Positions 35,642 through 44,057 of a stretch of 64,000 nucleotides of DNA are shown piece by piece; position 1 is the stretch's first letter, and every line of letters starts with the position of its first letter. Source of the stretch: UBA1672 sp050633285. Lineage in GTDB: Bacteria > Pseudomonadota > Alphaproteobacteria > Micavibrionales > Micavibrionaceae. The DNA lies in the NCBI GenBank assembly GCA_050633285.1, contig JBOEGG010000006.1, positions 113,741 to 177,740 of the forward strand, read 5' to 3'. Made by a program: the position numbers and the translations under genes. The notes under the pieces are model-generated. The model did no database searches. It was not told the origin of the DNA and saw nothing but the letters and a program-made list of their open reading frames with translations.

Positions 35642-36082
35642 TTGCACAGATTACGCCAAGGAAATATTCTAAAATACCTTATCCTTGCGTTCCTAATCTT
35701 TGCCCTTATAGAAGCTATTGTAAGTTCAGACCAATCCGCCTCGTATACCAACAAGGCGGGTTTTCTACACCCTCCCCCAAGCTTAAACGCAAAAGCAAAG
35801 CAACATATCCTCTACGGTAATGAAACAGGCGGCGGGCATAAACACGGCCAGAACAAGCCATGTAAAAGTGAATTTCCCTTCAGTTGGAATGATGAAAAAA
35901 TCATAAATATCGTTAAGGATATTGCCGCAAACGATAACACACAGTGGAATAAACAAAATAACGGCTACTACGTAACAGAACAAAATTACGAATCAATCAA
36001 TGTGCGCGTAGTAATAGGAAAACAACAAAAACAAATAATTACGGCCTACCCCACAAATGTAAAACGTAACCCATGCCCATAG
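35642..36082 (+). CDS. Membrane-anchored EndoU-like nuclease domain protein
   Basis: A 146-residue protein starting with TTG three bases after the aldolase stop; AAGGA in the end of the aldolase gene stands seven bases before it. A membrane anchor or uncleaved signal (about residues 8-28, ILKYLILAFLIFALIEAIV) precedes a domain typical of bacterial EndoU ribonucleases: HILYGNETGGGHKHG, FPFSWNDEKIINIVKDIA and IITAYPTNVKR. EndoU domains in bacteria are often toxin tips of CdiA or polymorphic toxins; here the domain stands alone, with no immunity gene next to it. A housekeeping RNase role is the alternative. Confidence 0.8.
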   Translation: MHRLRQGNILKYLILAFLIFALIEAIVSSDQSASYTNKAGFLHPPPSLNAKAKQHILYGNETGGGHKHGQNKPCKSEFPFSWNDEKIINIVKDIAANDNTQWNKQNNGYYVTEQNYESINVRVVIGKQQKQIITAYPTNVKRNPCP

Positions 36083-36084
36083 TC

Positions 36085-37113
36085 TTAGAACCCCTTCTGC
36101 ACAGGCGCCCATAAGACATCATCAATATCCTTCGCACCACAAGCCAGCATAATCAAACGATCTATACCAAGGGCAATCCCTGCGCTTTCAGGTATGCCGT
36201 ATTCCAGTGCCTTGAAAAACTCTTCATCTGCCGGATAGCTCTCACCGTAAAGTTCTTCCTTAATCTGCATTTCTTCCTCATAACGCCTACGCTGCTCCTG
36301 CGCATCTGTTAACTCTGAAAATGCATTGGCAAGCTCAATACCACAGATATAAACCTCAAATCGCTCTGCAAAACGAGGGTCACTTTCTTTTTTACGAGAA
36401 AGTGCAGCCATACTGATAGGATAATCATACAAAATACTAGGAACACCAAAACCTAAAAACGGCTCAATTTTTTCCGACATAATAGCATGAAAAATATCAT
36501 CCCACGCATCACTTTCAATAACCCTGATGCCAATAGCTTGAGCCATCAAAGCAAACTCATCCCGCTTTCCCAAACACTCCAACAAGTCAATTTTCGCATA
36601 TTTCATAAACGCATCTTGAACAGAAATAATATCCCAATTTCCAAAGGGGTCAGATGTTTTCCCACCGTGTGTATAACTTTTCACATCCAGTGATTCGGCG
36701 ACATAGCGCAACATATCCACAGTATCATCCATAAGAACGCGGTAATTCGCACCCGCACGATACCACTCTAACAAAGTAAATTCAGGAGAATGAGTTTTTG
36801 AACCTTCCGCGTTCCGAAACACCGGACATATTTGATAAATGCGCTCTAGACCTGCGACTAACAACTTCTTCATATCAAATTCCGGACTTGTATGTAGATA
36901 CATACGCGAAGAAACAACCCGGTCCTGAGCCTTAATATCCGTGGCAAAAGCATGAATATGCGCATCCATAACCGGACAAACCTGTAACGCAGGTGTCTGC
37001 ACTTCTAAGAAATCACGCCCCTCAAAAAACAAACGCAGCGCTTTTAAAACACGTGCACGCATTAATAAAAAATCACGTTTTTCATCAAATTTATGCGGCA
37101 TCCACCAACTCAT
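36085..37113 (-). CDS. epmA: EF-P--(R)-beta-lysine ligase EpmA (PoxA/GenX)
   Basis: A 342-residue class II lysyl-tRNA-synthetase-like protein without the anticodon-binding domain. It has the motifs FLEVQTPALQ, FRNAEGSKTHSPEFTLLEWYRA (motif 2) and GIALGIDRLIMLACG (motif 3). EpmA attaches beta-lysine to the PGKG lysine of EF-P; the substrate gene efp is at 2300. It is convergent with the EndoU-like gene (2 bases apart) and divergent from rpmE. Confidence 0.93.
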   Translation of the reverse strand: MSWWMPHKFDEKRDFLLMRARVLKALRLFFEGRDFLEVQTPALQVCPVMDAHIHAFATDIKAQDRVVSSRMYLHTSPEFDMKKLLVAGLERIYQICPVFRNAEGSKTHSPEFTLLEWYRAGANYRVLMDDTVDMLRYVAESLDVKSYTHGGKTSDPFGNWDIISVQDAFMKYAKIDLLECLGKRDEFALMAQAIGIRVIESDAWDDIFHAIMSEKIEPFLGFGVPSILYDYPISMAALSRKKESDPRFAERFEVYICGIELANAFSELTDAQEQRRRYEEEMQIKEELYGESYPADEEFFKALEYGIPESAGIALGIDRLIMLACGAKDIDDVLWAPVQKGF

Positions 37114-37248
37114 ATCAATTTCCCATCACGGATTATAAAAAAACACTTGCATTTATACGTAACTAACGTTAAAAATTCGCTTCATTCAAGCTCTGATGAA
37201 ACATACCAGAGTTGAAACAGAATTAAAGTATGAAAGAAAGCAAAGACT

Positions 37249-37500
37249 ATGAAGGCTGATATACATCCAGATTACCACGAGATCACAGTTGTGCTAACAG
37301 ATGGTACAGAATACAAAACACACAGCACCTACGGTAAAGAAGGTGATGTATTGAAACTGGATGTTGATCCTTTGACACACCCTGCATGGCAAGGTGGAAC
37401 TGGTAAAGTTGTTGAAAAAGGTCAGCTTGATAAATTCGCAAGCCGTTACGGTAGCTTCATGTCTGCTGGTGTTGGCTCAAAAGACGAAGAAGATAAATAA
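37249..37500 (+). CDS. rpmE: 50S ribosomal protein bL31
   Basis: An 83-residue bL31 with MKADIHPDYHEITVVLTDGTEY and DPLTHPAWQGGTGKVV. It has no cysteines, so it is the zinc-free (C-minus) form, normal for alphaproteobacteria. It is followed by its own strong terminator. Confidence 0.95.
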   Translation: MKADIHPDYHEITVVLTDGTEYKTHSTYGKEGDVLKLDVDPLTHPAWQGGTGKVVEKGQLDKFASRYGSFMSAGVGSKDEEDK

Positions 37501-37532
37501 GTTTTAAATCTCCTTTCCTAGAGATGAAAAGG

Positions 37533-37566
37533 CGCCCCTACATTTTTATATGTGAGGGCGTTTTTT
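37533..37566 (+). terminator. Intrinsic terminator after rpmE
   Basis: A stem CGCCC.../GGGCG with CAT/ATG in the inner part and TTTTTT at 37561-37566. Confidence 0.88.
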
Positions 37567-37589
37567 ATGCGCTGAATAAACACATATAC

Positions 37590-37620
37590 AAAAAAAGAGC
37601 AGTAGAAAATTCTCTACCGC
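37590..37620 (-). terminator. Intrinsic terminator after valS
   Basis: On the minus strand: stem GCGGTAGA/TCTACTGC (eight pairs, one G-U), followed within two bases by a run of seven T residues. It ends the leftward valS transcript facing the rpmE terminator. Confidence 0.8.
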
Positions 37621-37650
37621 CCCTTCTTAAATAATTAAAGCTTAAATCGT

Positions 37651-40287
37651 TTAAGCACTTTGCAATTGCTGAACCGCCGCTTCTAATTTACCGCGCTTGG
37701 CAAGAGCCTCTTCCTTACGATTCTTTTGCTCTTCAATAACACTCTGAGGGGCATTTTGAACAAATTTTTCATTACCAAGCTTAGCATCAATTTTTTGAAT
37801 ATCTTTATCCAATTTATCAATTGCCTTACCAAGGCGCGCACGCTCTGCATCTAAATCAATGATATCCGCAATCGGCAATATCAACGTTGCCTCTTCAACA
37901 ACTGTTTGTATTGCCCCCTTAGGAGCAGCATCAATGTATGCGATGTTATCGAGACGTGCCATACGGCATAGAACCTCATTATATGCGTCCACACGCGCTT
38001 TTGTTTGATCACTCGCATCTTTGATAAGCAATTGAATTTTTGCCCCCGCAGGAACGTTCATATCCGAACGTACAGAACGAATTTCAGACACCATGGCTTT
38101 AAGCCACTCCATCTCCGTAACCGCACCTTCATTCAACAAGGAATCACCATATTGCGGCCAAGATGAAGTCAATAAACGATCACCCTCCTGACGTTTCCCG
38201 ATAGATGCATAAAGCTCCTCAGTGATATATGGCATAAACGGGTTAAGAAGCGTTAGGATTTGCTCTAACGCCCAACTTGTTGTTTGACGCACCTCATCCG
38301 CGGCATCTCCACCATCTTGAAGAACAGGTTTAGAGAATTCGAGATACCAGTCACAGAATGTTCCCCAAACAAAACCATAAACAGCGTTTGCAGCCTCATT
38401 AAATCGATATCCATCAATAGCTTTCTCTATTTCACCTTTGGCCTTCACAACCTCATGAATAACCCATTGGTTAGGCGCAAAACTTACAGATTTAGGATCA
38501 AAACCATCATGTGACAAACAATCATTCATCTCACAATAACGAGAAGCATTCCAAAGCTTCGTAGCAAAGTTACGGTATCCTTCCAGACGTTCCTCCGCCA
38601 TTTTAATATCGCGTCCCTGCGCCGCCATAGCAATCAAGGTGAAACGTAAGGCATCCGCACCGTATTTTTGTGTCAGGTCAAGGGGATCCATAACATTCCC
38701 CTTGGATTTAGACATCTTTTGCCCCTTAGAATCACGAACAAGCGCATGCATGTAAACGGTTTTAAATGGTACTTCATCCATAAAATGAATGCCCATCATC
38801 ATCATACGTGCAACCCAAAAGAAGATAATATCAAAACCCGTTAACAAAACATCTGTCTGGTAATATTTTTCAAGTTCCGGTGTTTTCTCCGGCCAACCCA
38901 ATGTAGAAAACGGCCATAAAGCAGAAGAGAACCAAGTATCAAGAACATCATCATCGCGCTTTAATACTACTGTCGCACCCGCCTGCTCTTGCGCTTCTTC
39001 TTCGCTATCCGCAACGTAAACATTACCATCTTCATCGTACCAAGCCGGAATTTGGTGACCCCACCATAATTGTCGTGAGATACACCATGGCTGAATATCA
39101 CGCATCCATGCATAATATGTATTTTCCCATTGTTTCGGCACAAAAACAGTATCACCATTTTCCACCGCCTCAATCGCAGGCTTAGCCATAGTTTTCGCAT
39201 CTACATACCATTGATCCGTAAGATACGGCTCAATAATTGTACCGGATCGATCCCCATATGGGACAGTATGTTGAATGTCCTCAACCTTAACCAATAAATC
39301 AAGGTCTTCTAATTCCGCTAAAATAGCTTTACGCGCCTTGAAACGTTCCATACCTCGATACGCATCAGGGACATTATCATTCAAACATCCATGGATATCC
39401 ATAATGTTAATCATCGGAAGGTCATGACGTTTACCAACCTCATAATCATTAAAATCATGTGCAGGTGTAATTTTCACCGCGCCTGAACCACTTTCAGGAT
39501 CGGCATGCTCATCCGCAATAATCGGTATCAAACGATCCGTCAAAGGCAGTGCAACAGATTTACCAATCAAATCTTTGTAACGCTCATCCTCCGGATTAAC
39601 CGCGACAGCTGTATCACCAAGCATCGTTTCAGGGCGCGTGGTCGCGACCACGATAAAGCGTTCAACCTCGCCCTCAATAGGGTAACGAAGATGCCACATT
39701 TTACCCTTCTGATCTTTAGACTCAACTTCCAGATCCGAAATACTGGTTAGTAATTTCGTATCCCAATTCACAAGACGCTTATCTTTATAGATCAAGCCCT
39801 CTTTATATAGCTGAACAAAAACCTTCCGTACGGCCTTAGACAATCCTTCATCCATTGTAAAGCGCTCACGCTCCCAATCAGGTGTCGCACCAAGTGCACG
39901 CATCTGTTTAACAATAGTGCCGCCACTTTCGGCTTTCCATTCCCAAACTTTCTCAAGAAATTTTTCACGTCCTAAATCATGGCGCGAAATCCCCTCCTTA
40001 TCAAGCATACGCTCAACCACCATCTGAGTAGCTATACCCGCATGATCTGTACCTGGCTGCCACAATGCATCATACCCATTCATGCGGTGATACCGCGTAA
40101 GTAAATCCTGCAAAGTTGTGTTCAGTGCATGCCCCATATGAAGAGAACCGGTGACATTCGGCGGAGGCATCATAATGGTATATGGCTTATCATCACTTGC
40201 AGGATCACATGCAAACGTACCCGCATTTTCCCAGTCCTGATAATGTTTTGATTCTATATTTTGGGGATCAAATGTTTTATCCAACAT
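37651..40287 (-). CDS. valS: Valyl-tRNA synthetase
   Basis: Charges tRNA-Val. The 878-residue protein has the class I signatures PPPNVTGSLHMGHALN (HIGH) and KMSKSKGN (KMSKS), the editing domain (TTRPETMLGDTAVAVNPED) and a C-terminal coiled coil (LIDLDAERARLGKAIDKL...). Its upstream neighbour is popZ, the conserved alphaproteobacterial order. Confidence 0.97.
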   Translation of the reverse strand: MLDKTFDPQNIESKHYQDWENAGTFACDPASDDKPYTIMMPPPNVTGSLHMGHALNTTLQDLLTRYHRMNGYDALWQPGTDHAGIATQMVVERMLDKEGISRHDLGREKFLEKVWEWKAESGGTIVKQMRALGATPDWERERFTMDEGLSKAVRKVFVQLYKEGLIYKDKRLVNWDTKLLTSISDLEVESKDQKGKMWHLRYPIEGEVERFIVVATTRPETMLGDTAVAVNPEDERYKDLIGKSVALPLTDRLIPIIADEHADPESGSGAVKITPAHDFNDYEVGKRHDLPMINIMDIHGCLNDNVPDAYRGMERFKARKAILAELEDLDLLVKVEDIQHTVPYGDRSGTIIEPYLTDQWYVDAKTMAKPAIEAVENGDTVFVPKQWENTYYAWMRDIQPWCISRQLWWGHQIPAWYDEDGNVYVADSEEEAQEQAGATVVLKRDDDVLDTWFSSALWPFSTLGWPEKTPELEKYYQTDVLLTGFDIIFFWVARMMMMGIHFMDEVPFKTVYMHALVRDSKGQKMSKSKGNVMDPLDLTQKYGADALRFTLIAMAAQGRDIKMAEERLEGYRNFATKLWNASRYCEMNDCLSHDGFDPKSVSFAPNQWVIHEVVKAKGEIEKAIDGYRFNEAANAVYGFVWGTFCDWYLEFSKPVLQDGGDAADEVRQTTSWALEQILTLLNPFMPYITEELYASIGKRQEGDRLLTSSWPQYGDSLLNEGAVTEMEWLKAMVSEIRSVRSDMNVPAGAKIQLLIKDASDQTKARVDAYNEVLCRMARLDNIAYIDAAPKGAIQTVVEEATLILPIADIIDLDAERARLGKAIDKLDKDIQKIDAKLGNEKFVQNAPQSVIEEQKNRKEEALAKRGKLEAAVQQLQSA

Positions 40288-40394
40288 ACCTACGTCATTC
40301 CTCTTCGCTATAAATCGTAACGGGACGCCCGTTAGCGGGAGAAATCATACGGTTTTTCACGTAGAAGGCAAGAGAATCAATGCACGAAACAATG

Positions 40395-41123
40395 TTATTC
40401 GTCAAAAACGCGTTTGGAAACACGTTCAAGCTCGTCACTCACCAATCTTTCAATCAATGTTGGCAAGTTACGATCCAGCCAATCTTTCAATAAAGGACGA
40501 AGCTCTGTTCGTACAATATCCTCAAGAGTAACACCATTATGCTCCACCGCAGCGCGACGTGTAAGCTCACCAATCGCTTGCACCGCCGCAGCTTCTGCGG
40601 CTTGTGTAAATAGCGCATCACCTTCCTTAGGAGGCGCTGGTGTTGGTTCTGGAATTACTTCTGGCTCTGGCTCCGGCTCCGGAGTTGGTTCCGGCTCTGG
40701 TTCGGGGATTGGCTCTGGCTCCGGAGTTGGTTCCGGCTCAGAACTCTCTTCCTCATCTCTATCAATAAGGTCAATCTCCATAGGTGCCTCAGCAGCATCT
40801 TCAACTTTGTCTGTCAGCTCAACAATGTCGTCCTCAGCATCTACCTCTACCGGTTCTTCCTCAGCCGCAGGTGTGTCAAAATCCATGTCATCAATTGCAG
40901 ATTGATCAAGCGGCTCTTCTTCCGCCGCAGGGGCGTCAAAGTCCATATCATCAATTGCAGATTGATCAAGCGGCTCTTCTTCCGCCGCAGCCTCCGGCTC
41001 AGCCGACGCGTCACCCTCATCAGAGTCACCTGCCTCGTCTTCATCTTCTGATATAATTTGACGAATAGAATCCAGAATTTCTTCTATGGATGGTTCGTCT
41101 TCTGTTTGTGTCTCGTCAGCCAT
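40395..41123 (-). CDS. popZ: PopZ-like polar organising protein (DUF2497)
   Basis: A 242-residue protein with the PopZ layout: N-terminal helix PSIEEILDSIRQIISEDED, a very acidic low-complexity linker that includes a Pro-Glu-rich section (residues ~130-165) and the C-terminal oligomerisation domain LEDIVRTELRPLLKDWLDRNLPTLIERLVSDELERV. PopZ forms a polar matrix that anchors the chromosome and signalling proteins in Caulobacter. The linker contains a 20-residue near-perfect duplication (EEEPLDQSAIDDMDFD twice). The usual tolC gene between popZ and the pcm-like gene is absent here. Confidence 0.9.
   Translation of the reverse strand: MADETQTEDEPSIEEILDSIRQIISEDEDEAGDSDEGDASAEPEAAAEEEPLDQSAIDDMDFDAPAAEEEPLDQSAIDDMDFDTPAAEEEPVEVDAEDDIVELTDKVEDAAEAPMEIDLIDRDEEESSEPEPTPEPEPIPEPEPEPTPEPEPEPEVIPEPTPAPPKEGDALFTQAAEAAAVQAIGELTRRAAVEHNGVTLEDIVRTELRPLLKDWLDRNLPTLIERLVSDELERVSKRVFDE
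40871..40990. repeat. Two tandem 60-bp repeats inside popZ
   Basis: Units at 40871-40930 and 40931-40990 are the same length and differ at about four of 60 bases. Each encodes 20 residues of the acidic linker around EEEPLDQSAIDDMDFD. The low divergence suggests recent duplication; copy number may vary among strains. Confidence 0.85.
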
Positions 41124-41239
41124 GTTTTGGATATTACTATTAGAAAATTAGTAGGAATCATTACAACACAGTGTCTTATATTGAGGCCTCATTGTCAAAG
41201 CTTCTTAACCGTAGATGCACAATCCTATCCACATAATTA

Positions 41240-41258
41240 TTCATATTCCAAATATGAA
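41240..41258. terminator. A/T-rich hairpin after the pcm-like gene
   Basis: A perfect seven-pair stem TTCATAT/ATATGAA with a five-base loop in the 161-base gap between popZ and the pcm-like gene. On the minus strand it is downstream of the methyltransferase and might help end that transcript, but T-rich sequence beyond it is weak. Confidence 0.35.
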
Positions 41259-41284
41259 AAGCAGAAAGGCAAAGCACCCTACCC

Positions 41285-41947
41285 TTAAAAAACAAACTCA
41301 GAAGCCACCTCAAACCCCTTTAAAAAAGGCGTTCCCGCCTCAAAAAGAGCCTTGGAAGAAATTTCTCCATTACCACCTTTTCTAAAAAGGGTAACTGTGC
41401 CCATAACAGAGTTCTGATTTTTAATAACTGTGACTAAACGGCCATTATTATTAAGCTGCTGAAAAATTGCATCAGGAACTTTAGAAACCGCCCCATTGAT
41501 TATAATCAAACTATATGGTGCATGCTTGGGGTTACCATGCGCAAGCTCATCATCAATCAAGACAACATTACAAATACCGTGACTATCCCACTGCTTTATC
41601 GCTTTATCCATCTGCCTTTTATTATGCTCCACTGCAATAACAGTGGTAACAAGAGGCGATAAAATCGCAGAAGAGTAACCTGCCCCGCACCCAATATCCA
41701 AAACAACATCATCTTTACAGACATCAACCATTTGCAACATTCTTGCGTGGGTAATCGGCTCTAACAAATGCCGCCCTTGGCCAATATCTATGTCCTCATC
41801 AGAATACGCAATTCCCTTTAATTTTTCAGGGACAAATTGCTCTCTTGGAACCGTAAGAAAAGCGTCCAATATACCGTCATCAATCACACCTGCAGTATGT
41901 ATCTGACCATCAACCATATTTGTTCGAGCTTGTTCAAAATTTTTCAT
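41285..41947 (-). CDS. Protein-L-isoaspartate O-methyltransferase-like protein
   Basis: A 220-residue SAM-dependent methyltransferase of the Pcm family: VDGQIHTAGVIDDGILDAFLTVPREQF at the N-terminus and VVLDIGCGAGYSSAILSPL as the SAM-binding motif I. In alphaproteobacteria this Pcm-like group usually lies directly upstream of tolC, and its activity on isoaspartate is assumed, not shown. Here tolC is missing and the gene is 161 bases from popZ. It is the last core gene before the accessory region. Confidence 0.88.
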   Translation of the reverse strand: MKNFEQARTNMVDGQIHTAGVIDDGILDAFLTVPREQFVPEKLKGIAYSDEDIDIGQGRHLLEPITHARMLQMVDVCKDDVVLDIGCGAGYSSAILSPLVTTVIAVEHNKRQMDKAIKQWDSHGICNVVLIDDELAHGNPKHAPYSLIIINGAVSKVPDAIFQQLNNNGRLVTVIKNQNSVMGTVTLFRKGGNGEISSKALFEAGTPFLKGFEVASEFVF

Positions 41948-42101
41948 GAGCTTTTAAATCGTTCGAGGAATTCATTTCATTCAAGACTATAAGCAATATC
42001 GCCTATAAATAAAGTCCTTTTATATTAAAACAATAATTTAACTATGGAATGGCTTTTCCATTTCATAAATCAGCGAAGCCCTTTTCATTTATTACCATAC
42101 T

Positions 42102-42175
42102 CATAATTTAGTAAATTTTACTTTCAAAATGATGCGCACTATTAGAAATGAGCACTATCCTTTTACTAAATTATG
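42102..42175. repeat. Perfect 14-bp inverted repeat upstream of the oxidoreductase remnant
   Basis: CATAATTTAGTAAA at 42102-42115 and its exact reverse complement TTTACTAAATTATG at 42162-42175, 46 bases apart. They lie about 40 bases before the ATG of the decayed FAD-oxidoreductase gene. It could be an operator pair for the former gene, the ends of a lost mobile element or a structural element. Confidence 0.6.
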
Positions 42176-42213
42176 TTTACAACTGTAACAATAGATAACC
42201 AATTGTATGTGAT

Positions 42214-42560
42214 ATGAGAAAATCTCTGAAAATTGCAATTATCGGAAGCGGCACCGCGGGACTAGCAGCGGCGTATTTACAAAAAGCGATCACACACCCG
42301 AAATTTTTGAACGTTTCAATAACCCTAAACCACTTAGCGCAGCGCTACTACTACAATCGACTGGGCTTGCATGCCTTTCACGTCTGGGGCTTGAGCAAAA
42401 AGCTATAGAATAAGGTGCCGTCATACACAACATCTACGGCAAAACACAAAAAAATAATGTAATGTTTAAGTCAGAAATCTCGTCCATAAATTCAGTGAGC
42501 GTAAATAATCCTACACATTGAACCTACACTCTTAAGAGTGCTCTCCAATAATTTCCCCAC
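42214..42560 (+). pseudogene. Decayed FAD-dependent oxidoreductase/monooxygenase
   Basis: The ATG frame begins MRKSLKIAIIGSGTAGLAAA, a Rossmann-type FAD-binding motif (GxGxxG), then shifts frame near 42285. In the next frame the homologous continuation is readable: PEIFERFNNPKPLSAALLLQ and STGLACLSRLGLEQKAIE, the pattern of UbiH/PHBH-type monooxygenases, ending in a stop. A further fragment (IEPTLLRVLSNNF) follows in another frame near 42518-42555. At least two frameshifts and a stop mean that the gene is dead. The rest of the gene is not recognisable. Confidence 0.75.
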
Positions 42561-43124
42561 CAGAATCTCCCGCAGTACCACTTTCATAGCGCACGGCCTT
42601 TGCCATATCTTTATCGCCCAACCAGGAATTTTAGCACTGCATGATCAAGAGTTAGATAAGCCCGTAGTCAAAGACATTTCCTTGATCGCCACCCACTGGC
42701 GAAACAGTGCTCATGATCAAACTTTGAACAGTTTGCGCTATCCAATCTCGCAGGTTGGTTGATAGGATTGCATAAGGGAAAGCGAACACCTTCCTTTTCT
42801 ACATGGTTCAGTCCAGATGGAGAGGTATCTCTCCAAGCTCTGGCTAGGTTCTGTACAGGTGGAGAGATGATATCTTCAAACCCTGCGAGTGGTGAAACGA
42901 CGATATGTTTTATGGTGCATGATAGCGGGGTGCCAGAAGTGCGCCACCGCTATAGGGGATGCGCAGCAATTCCCTCCTTGCCAAGCTTTGATGTATTACA
43001 TTAAGCAGCTTGCCTGCCTTCGCTCTTAACAAGTTTGGGAGCCTTCGACGGTATAGGTGGGAGTACTGTTTCGAAGCAGAGAACCATACCTTCCTCACTC
43101 AACCAACATATTCACCATATATAT
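42560..43124. other. Decayed sequence without a supportable gene
   Basis: Only short frames on either strand. A stretch near 42610-42740 (KDISLIATHWRNSAHDQ) vaguely recalls the C-terminus of LysR-type regulators but is interrupted; I give it no gene status. Base composition is mixed and there are no long repeats. It probably records old insertions and deletions next to the mobile region. Confidence 0.5.
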
Positions 43125-43520
43125 CTAATACGGCGTCACACCAAACTCATGAATTTCACCACTTAGGCTGCTTTCTGATGTACGCAAACCAATATTAAAT
43201 CGTATGTTCTTTTGTTTATCTTCTTGCAAAGTGCCATCTTCACTATACCTATTGAAAGTGCCGTTGATACTCAATAACCCAACAACATCATCTGCCCCTT
43301 GTTGTTGACCTGTAAGAAATTGCATGTGCCCTCGATCAAAATCAACTTCAGGTGTAAGCCCTTGCTCTTTAGCTTGAGAAAAGACATTTTGAAAATACTC
43401 AGAATTTTCTTCTCTGGCTTTATCTTGATAGGAATTTTCCGCCGTAGTTTTTACAAGAGACTGCGTAGCAAATAGGTCAAAATTTTGTCCGCAAGAAAAA
43501 ATACCCCTAAAAGTAGGCAC
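43125..43520 (-). CDS. Orphan ORF, 131 residues, unknown
   Basis: Starts at GTG 43520 and contains no recognisable domain; it reads as a soluble, Gln/Glu/Asn-rich protein (SLVKTTAENSYQDKAREENSEYF, DRGHMQFLTGQQQG) ending FGVTPY. It has no signal peptide. It may be the C-terminal part of a longer gene cut during decay of the region, or a small cargo gene. The codons look normal, which supports coding, but confidence is limited. Confidence 0.4.
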   Translation of the reverse strand: MPTFRGIFSCGQNFDLFATQSLVKTTAENSYQDKAREENSEYFQNVFSQAKEQGLTPEVDFDRGHMQFLTGQQQGADDVVGLLSINGTFNRYSEDGTLQEDKQKNIRFNIGLRTSESSLSGEIHEFGVTPY

Positions 43521-43642
43521 TCAAAGCCAACCAAAATAATTTTGCACTAAAGCCTTCGAAAGGTCACACAAACACTATTATTATCCTAATAGCTTCCAAC
43601 TTCATTTCTCTCTTATATGGCTTACCGAATAGCAGGATATGG

Positions 43643-43662
43643 ATGCGTATGCTCTGACGCAT
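43643..43662. promoter_or_regulatory. Hairpin immediately before the mobC ribosome-binding site
   Basis: A perfect inverted repeat ATGCGT/ACGCAT with an eight-base loop ends exactly where the AAGGAG ribosome-binding site (43663-43668) begins. It may be a binding site for MobC or a translation-control hairpin. oriT regions often lie just before mobC, so an oriT element is another possibility. Confidence 0.45.
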
Positions 43663-43674
43663 AAGGAGATACCA

Positions 43675-44055
43675 ATGACTAAACCTGAAAAGACCAAACC
43701 TTCACCATTTTGCTTGCGTTTGAACGCAGAAGAGCGCGCGTTACTGGAGCATGAAGCAGCAGGTATGTCCTTGGGCGATTGGGCGAGTATATCCCGCCAG
43801 CGTGTGTTCGATGAAAAGCGTACTAAACGCCGTATGCGAGGTAAAACACCCGTCAAAGATCACGCCCTCCTCAACCAGTTAATCAGTGAGTTGGGAAAAA
43901 ACCGTATATCCAACAACCTCAATCAAATTGCCAAGGCTACTAACCAAGGGGCTTTATACCTCTCTCCTGAGATTGAGGCTCTATTGGTGGAGGCTTGCGC
44001 CGATATCAAAGAGATACGCCGAGTGGTTATGGCTGCTTTAGGGTTAGGAGTATAG
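43675..44055 (+). CDS. mobC: Mobilisation relaxosome protein MobC
   Basis: A 126-residue MobC-family protein: PSPFCLRLNAEERALLEHEAAGMSLGDWA is the ribbon-helix-helix-like N-terminus and LGKNRISNNLNQIAKATNQGAL is the conserved MobC segment. MobC helps the relaxase nick at oriT. I chose ATG 43675 because AAGGAG lies at the right distance; an ATG at 43639 is possible. It is followed by a small gene and by a relaxase remnant, the usual mob operon order. Confidence 0.88.
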   Translation: MTKPEKTKPSPFCLRLNAEERALLEHEAAGMSLGDWASISRQRVFDEKRTKRRMRGKTPVKDHALLNQLISELGKNRISNNLNQIAKATNQGALYLSPEIEALLVEACADIKEIRRVVMAALGLGV

Positions 44056-44057
44056 AT

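Noticed and set aside
40414..40905. Ser/Gly-rich rightward frame of 163 residues
   Set aside because: It is antisense to the acidic, Pro-Glu-rich linker of popZ; the Ser-Gly pattern is the mirror of that composition.
42538..42762. Frame of 74 residues after the oxidoreductase remnant as an intact gene
   Set aside because: Its middle recalls a LysR-type C-terminus, but it lacks the rest of the protein and a start; treated as decayed sequence.
42910..43098. Basic 62-residue leftward frame in the decayed zone
   Set aside because: Short, no start signal, no family pattern; overlaps other random frames.
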